Under the pieces are notes generated by a model. That model searched no databases and was not told where the DNA came from. It worked only from the letters and a program-made list of their open reading frames with translations. DNA of 37,239 nucleotides from a bacterium. Lineage in GTDB: Bacteria > UBP6 > JAFGXH01. The stretch's first letter is position 1, and the number at the start of each line of letters is the position of its first letter. The stretch is from assembly GCA_027064085.1 (NCBI GenBank), contig JAMOQH010000117.1, forward strand, positions 1 through 37,239, given 5' to 3'. The translations under genes and the position numbers were made by a program. Below are positions 33,680 to 37,239 of the stretch, piece after piece.

Positions 33680-34015
33680 CTATGACTCTAAATATTTAAC
33701 AACTTCAATCTTTAATTTAGGTAAATGGCTTATTATAATTCCCCAAATTACTGTATCATCTACTTTATCATATCCATGAATAACCCAGTTTCTTGTATCA
33801 ATTATTCTTCTAGCATTTTGAATACTACAATTTGGTTCTAATTTCAATATTCTACTCATTGCTTCACCAATAATTTCAATTTCTCTTTCAATACCTCTTC
33901 GTAATAATTTATTATTTTGATAATTAAAAAAGTTCCTTTCTTTTCCAAGATAAACTTCAATTGATTCTATTGATACTTTTATGTCATAAAGGTACTTTTT
34001 TACTTCAAGCTTCAT
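33680..34015 (-). CDS. hepT: HepT-like HEPN-domain toxin
   Basis: 111 residues, the usual size of HepT (DUF86). The catalytic RNase motif R-x4-H-x-Y is intact: R75, H80, Y82 in RNWVIHGY. Earlier helices contain REIEIIGEAMSRI, typical of the family. In known systems HepT is an RNase or toxin neutralised by the partner MntA, which adds AMP units to the Tyr of this motif. It overlaps mntA by 11 bases, in the usual antitoxin-then-toxin order, so the pair is a type VII toxin-antitoxin module. Confidence 0.93.
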   Translation of the reverse strand: MKLEVKKYLYDIKVSIESIEVYLGKERNFFNYQNNKLLRRGIEREIEIIGEAMSRILKLEPNCSIQNARRIIDTRNWVIHGYDKVDDTVIWGIIISHLPKLKIEVVKYLES

Positions 34016-34313
34016 AAATTAATTCCTTAGTATTATTTATACTTTCAATAAAAAAAGGATTTGAGAGGGTCTGTTCTGTTACTATATCAATATTACGATT
34101 AAATATTTTTCTTAACTTGTAGTGTAATTTGAAATAATTTTCAGTGTATTCATCTATAGATAATTCCTCTGAGAATAAAATTAAAAAATCTATATCACTA
34201 TTATCTGTAAATTTATTACTTACAGAAGAACCAAATATATTCATTTTTTTTATACCAAGAGATTTGCAAAGAGCAATTAACTTATCTTTATTTTTCTCTA
34301 TTAATTGAATCAT
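34005..34313 (-). CDS. mntA: MntA-like nucleotidyltransferase antitoxin
   Basis: 102 residues. Minimal nucleotidyltransferase with GS-x10-D-x-D intact: G28, S29, D40, D42 in GSSVSNKFTDNSDID. A third carboxylate is probably the Asp in RNIDIVTE. It should AMPylate and so silence HepT. ATG follows GAGGAGG. Its own promoter is just upstream, so the pair does not depend on the aconitase transcript. Confidence 0.93.
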   Translation of the reverse strand: MIQLIEKNKDKLIALCKSLGIKKMNIFGSSVSNKFTDNSDIDFLILFSEELSIDEYTENYFKLHYKLRKIFNRNIDIVTEQTLSNPFFIESINNTKELIYEA

Positions 34314-34340
34314 ATTACCTCCTCACAAAATCCTATTAAT

Positions 34341-34369
34341 AGTATAACTTTATTATTTAGATTATGCAA
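34341..34369 (-). promoter_or_regulatory. Sigma-70 promoter of mntA-hepT
   Basis: Minus strand TTGCAT (34369-34364), 17 bases, TATACT (34346-34341), 27 bases before the ATG. Confidence 0.6.
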
Positions 34370-34452
34370 GGAGTATTCAAATTTCATATTCATGATTATA
34401 TCATCAAAAAAATTTAAACTTAGGTTAAATTTTAATTTTCAAGACTTTGTAT

Positions 34453-34567
34453 GGGCTTGAAAATCCATGTAAAACACCATAGGGGCGAACCTTGTGTTCG
34501 CCCTCCTGTTTTGCAGGTGGTGGTTGAAATGGCATATATTATAGAATGTAGTAATTAAGCTCTTTTA
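34453..34567. repeat. Island-border repeat, copy B, ending inside the aconitase gene
   Basis: Same block order as copy A at 28607: GGGCTTGAAAATC-ATGTA (34453-34471), TTCGCCCT (34497), TGGTTGAAATGGCAT (34521-34535), TAATTAAGCTCTTTTA (34552-34567). It contains a full hairpin, GGGCGAAC (34483-34490) with GTTCGCCC (34496-34503) around 5 bases, and a second, CCTG (34505) with CAGG (34514). The last block is the stop codon and final codons of the aconitase gene (KRA, stop). The strong hairpin could also stop transcription downstream of that gene. The GGGCGAA..TTCGCCC core resembles REP-type dispersed repeats. Confidence 0.8.
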
Positions 34568-36495
34568 CTCATGTAGTTAAGAGTTCCACCATCTAAAAGT
34601 GTTTCTCTTTGTCTATCAGAAACTTCTAAGTTAAGAGGAATTTTTATTCCTTTTGTTTTGTTTGTTAAGAAGATATCACCTTTTGTTTCTACAGCCTTTC
34701 TAATATCTGTTAATTCTAATTCGTCACTTTGGTCTATCTTCTCTAAATCAGCTTCATTAACAAAAGTTAATGGTAAAATTCCAAAATTAATTAAATTAGC
34801 CTTGTGTATCCTTTCAAAACTTTGAACAACAACAGCTTTTACATCTAAATACATAGGACAAATTGCAGCATGCTCTCTTGAAGAACCTTGACCATAAGAT
34901 TTTCCACCAATGATAAAGTTAGCAATTTTTTTATCTTTATTTGTAAAACAACGAGTTGCAAAAGTGCTATCAACACCTTCAAATACAAATTCTGAGTATT
35001 TAGGTATATTAGATCTATACTTTAATCTTGCTCCCGCAGGCATAATATGGTCTGTAGTAATTTTATCACCAACTTTTAAAGTTGCTTCACCGGTAATTGT
35101 TTCCATTAAAGGGTCAGTTGCAGGAGGATTACCTATATTTGGTCCTCTAACAACTTCTGCTTGAGCCATATCAGTTTCGTTAATAGGTTCAATAATCATA
35201 GAGTCATCAATATAAAATTTTTCTGGGTTTTCAACGGTAGGGTATTCTCCTAATTCGCTTGGAACAGTTATTTTGCCAGTTAAAGCTGCGGCAACAGCTG
35301 TTTCAGGAGATACTAAATAAACTTGTGCACTATCAGTACCACTTCTTCCATAAAAGTTACGGTTATTTGTTCTTAATGAAATAGCATTTGTTTCGGGTGA
35401 TTGTCCTGCACCTATACAGAATCCACATGCTGATTCTAATATTCTTGCTCCAGCTTTTACCATATCTACTAAAGCACCATTTTCAGCTATCATATCTAAA
35501 ACTTGACGGCTTCCTGGAGCAACACCAAAAGATACATCAGGATGTATCTTTTTACCTTTTAAAGCAGAAGCAACTATCATTAAATCTCTGTATGAAGAGT
35601 TTGTACAAGAACCAACCAATACCTGATTCACTTTCATTCCTTCCAGGTTTTTAATAGTATCAATATTGCCAGGTGAATGAGGTTTTGCTGTCATAGGCAC
35701 TAATTCGTCCAGATTAATTTCTATAACTTTATCATAACTAGCATCTGCATCAGCTTTTAATTCTCTAAAATGATCTTCTCTACCTTGAGCTTTTAAAAAT
35801 TGTCTTGTTTTTTCGTCTGAAGGAAACACTGAAGTAGTAACACCTAATTCTGCTCCCATGTTTGTAATAGTTGCTCTTTGTGGTACTTCAAGTGTCTCAA
35901 CACCATCACCAATATATTCTACAATAACACCAACATTACCTTTGGTTGTCATAATTTCCAAAACTTTTAAAATAATATCCTTTGAACTAACCCATGGCTT
36001 TAACTTTCCTGTTAATTTAACAGCGACAACTTTTGGTCTTGGCATGTAAAATGCTCCACCTGCCATTGCAACAGCAATGTCTAAACCACCTGCACCTATA
36101 GAAATCATACCTATTCCACCACCAGTTGGAGTATGACTATCTGAACCAAGAAGTGTCCAGCCTGGACGACCAATTCTCTCTAAGTTTACCTGATGACAAA
36201 TACCGTTTCCAGCTTTTGAATATTTAATTCCATGCTTATAAGCTACTGTTTGTAAATATCTGTGGTCATCAGCATTTTCAAAACCTTGTTGTAAAGTATT
36301 GTGATCAATATAACTAATACTTAATTTTGTTTTAACTCTTGGAACCCCCATAGACTCAAACTGTAAATAAGCCATAGTTCCAGTTGCGTCTTGAGTAAGA
36401 GTTTGGTCTATTCTTATACCAATTTCCTCACCTTCTGTAAGTGAACCATCAACTAAATGCTCTTCTAAAATTTTTTGAACTAAATTTTTTCCCAT
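34555..36495 (-). CDS. acn: Aconitate hydratase
   Basis: 4Fe-4S enzyme that interconverts citrate and isocitrate in the TCA cycle. At 646 residues it is the compact single-chain form found in anaerobes and some other bacteria, shorter than AcnA or AcnB. Order of parts: MGKNLVQKILEEHLVDG, LLGSDSHTPTGGGIGM, QVLVGSCTNSSYRD with the first cluster cysteine, ESACGFCIGAGQSP with the CxxC pair, then the swivel domain GDKITTDHIMPAG and SYGQGSSREHAAICPMYLDVK with the catalytic Ser-Arg. ATG follows TTAGGAGA. Complete; no other TCA gene is in the window. Confidence 0.97.
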   Translation of the reverse strand: MGKNLVQKILEEHLVDGSLTEGEEIGIRIDQTLTQDATGTMAYLQFESMGVPRVKTKLSISYIDHNTLQQGFENADDHRYLQTVAYKHGIKYSKAGNGICHQVNLERIGRPGWTLLGSDSHTPTGGGIGMISIGAGGLDIAVAMAGGAFYMPRPKVVAVKLTGKLKPWVSSKDIILKVLEIMTTKGNVGVIVEYIGDGVETLEVPQRATITNMGAELGVTTSVFPSDEKTRQFLKAQGREDHFRELKADADASYDKVIEINLDELVPMTAKPHSPGNIDTIKNLEGMKVNQVLVGSCTNSSYRDLMIVASALKGKKIHPDVSFGVAPGSRQVLDMIAENGALVDMVKAGARILESACGFCIGAGQSPETNAISLRTNNRNFYGRSGTDSAQVYLVSPETAVAAALTGKITVPSELGEYPTVENPEKFYIDDSMIIEPINETDMAQAEVVRGPNIGNPPATDPLMETITGEATLKVGDKITTDHIMPAGARLKYRSNIPKYSEFVFEGVDSTFATRCFTNKDKKIANFIIGGKSYGQGSSREHAAICPMYLDVKAVVVQSFERIHKANLINFGILPLTFVNEADLEKIDQSDELELTDIRKAVETKGDIFLTNKTKGIKIPLNLEVSDRQRETLLDGGTLNYMSKRA

Positions 36496-36519
36496 TATAA
36501 TTCTCCTAACAAATAAACG

Positions 36520-36553
36520 CTGTTATTATAACAGTTTCTTATGTTAAATGCAA
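36520..36553 (-). promoter_or_regulatory. Aconitase promoter with a palindrome over the -10
   Basis: Minus strand TTGCAT (36553-36548), 17 bases, TATAAT (36530-36525). The -10 is the centre of the palindrome CTGTTATAATAACAG (36534-36520), 7-bp arms around one base. A repressor bound here would block the polymerase. The -10 ends 29 bases before the ATG. Confidence 0.65.
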
Positions 36554-36640
36554 TTTTTAGTAATTCTTTATTAAATTTATTTTAATATGAATAAAAAAGA
36601 AAAAGAAAGGTCTAAATATAAGTACTATTTTGGAGTTTCA

Positions 36641-37239
36641 ATGAAATTTCTTTTAATGATGATGATTATATTAACATCTACTATGTTTGCAGATGATTTT
36701 AATTTAAATACTTCTAAGGCTAATAAGGAAGAAAACACAATAAAAAGTGACAAAAAGCCTATTGATGTACAGGCAATTCGTAATATTACTAATAATGTAA
36801 TTAATAATATTATAAATTTTCAAAATATGCTTCCAGAAGTAACGGGTAAAATAATTTCTTTACCAAAAGCAGGAACTATTGGTATTCAATTTGATAAAGA
36901 TAAAATTAGTATTCATGAAGGGATGAAGTTAGTTGCGAAAAGAAGAGGTATAGAAAAACCATTAGTTGGAGAGGGAATTATTTATCTAAAGTATAATAAA
37001 TATAATCAACTTGTTGGAAAATATGGTCGTTCTCAAGTTGGAAAATTTGACATTGCAGATAAAGTTAATTCTAAATGGTATAAACCTATATTCATTATTG
37101 GAAACATAACTGATAATATTGGAAATAATCAAGAATTAATAAATACTTTAAAGGATTCTTTGCTTAATAGTATTAAAAACAACAAAAATATAAAAACAAA
37201 AGGCAATAAAAAGATAAATATGATATTAAATAAAATATC
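36641..37239 (+). CDS. Exported protein of unknown function, FlgT-like C-terminal pattern (3' end outside window)
   Basis: Starts at ATG 36641, preceded by TGGAG, and is still open at the window edge after 199 codons; a further in-frame ATG at 36587 has no ribosome binding site. Signal peptide MKFLLMMMIILTSTMFA. After an Asn/Lys-rich region, VTGKIISLPKAGTIGIQFDKDKISIHEGMKLVAKRRG and SQVGKFDIADKV form a small beta-rich module like the FlgT C-terminal or other SH3-like domains in envelope proteins. The rest is Asn/Lys/Ile-rich and gives no clue. Divergent from the aconitase gene, with about 145 bases between. Confidence 0.75.
   Translation, partial: MKFLLMMMIILTSTMFADDFNLNTSKANKEENTIKSDKKPIDVQAIRNITNNVINNIINFQNMLPEVTGKIISLPKAGTIGIQFDKDKISIHEGMKLVAKRRGIEKPLVGEGIIYLKYNKYNQLVGKYGRSQVGKFDIADKVNSKWYKPIFIIGNITDNIGNNQELINTLKDSLLNSIKNNKNIKTKGNKKINMILNKI

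Noticed and set aside
36587-36640. Earlier start (MNKKEKERSKYKYYFGVS) for the right-edge gene
   Set aside because: No ribosome binding site and it would place a basic stretch before the signal peptide; ATG 36641 follows TGGAG.

Overview
The window is strongly AT-rich chromosomal DNA from a Gram-negative-type (diderm) bacterium that uses the standard code. Evidence for two membranes is an OmpA-like protein, a MlaC lipid carrier, a lipoprotein signal, several proteins ending as outer-membrane beta-barrels and a Spy-like periplasmic protein. A FlhF homologue suggests a flagellated ancestor or a polarity role. The set (short CysE, aconitase of about 646 residues, L25/CTC, OPT transporter, FHA plus PP2C, PEGA proteins, DUF1517) does not fix the phylum. 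I saw no rRNA, CRISPR array, intact transposase or integrase.

Layout. 1-1.5 kb: tail of a repeat-rich acidic HEAT-like protein. 1.7-3.4 kb: cysteine synthesis (cysE, cysK). 3.5-11.2 kb, minus strand: pdp, exported ankyrin protein, FHA protein, lipoprotein, ssb, ferredoxin-nitroreductase and uvrB. 11.2-13.7 kb, minus strand: an OmpA-like gene behind a frameshifted remnant of an outer-membrane protein, and a TPR membrane protein. 13.9-20.0 kb, plus strand: tetraheme cytochrome c, membrane protein, engB, rimI, Spy-like protein, HDOD protein, and a DUF1517 / short paralogue / zinc-ribbon trio. 20.0-22.1 kb: two identical tRNA-Gln genes, rplY and flhF. 22.1-28.5 kb: nitronate monooxygenase/FabK-like, PP2C, PEGA-barrel; divergently a cyclic-nucleotide-binding protein and mlaC; then SCP2 and OPT transporter. 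28.6-34.6 kb: an accessory island. 34.6 kb to end: aconitase and the start of an exported protein.

The island is the most unusual part. It lies between the start of the OPT transporter gene and the end of the aconitase gene. It is bounded by two same-direction copies of a hairpin-bearing repeat, and both copies carry the same 16 bases that encode the aconitase C-terminus. Inside are two ATPases of families that end in PD-(D/E)XK-like domains, a HepT/MntA toxin-antitoxin pair, two C-terminal scraps of an Rpn/PD-(D/E)XK-like gene, a 14-bp perfect inverted repeat, and a decayed CsgG-like/PEGA/ankyrin/beta-barrel gene. It looks like a gain-and-decay hotspot or defence-type island, but the mobilising enzyme is not visible.

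The clearest candidate for an undescribed system is the DUF1517 cluster at 18.1-20.0 kb. Two adjacent secreted or membrane proteins share an N-terminal ILLARRSGGRSG module followed by an Arg/Ser/Gly-rich tract, and a one-base start/stop overlap joins the second to a double zinc-ribbon protein.
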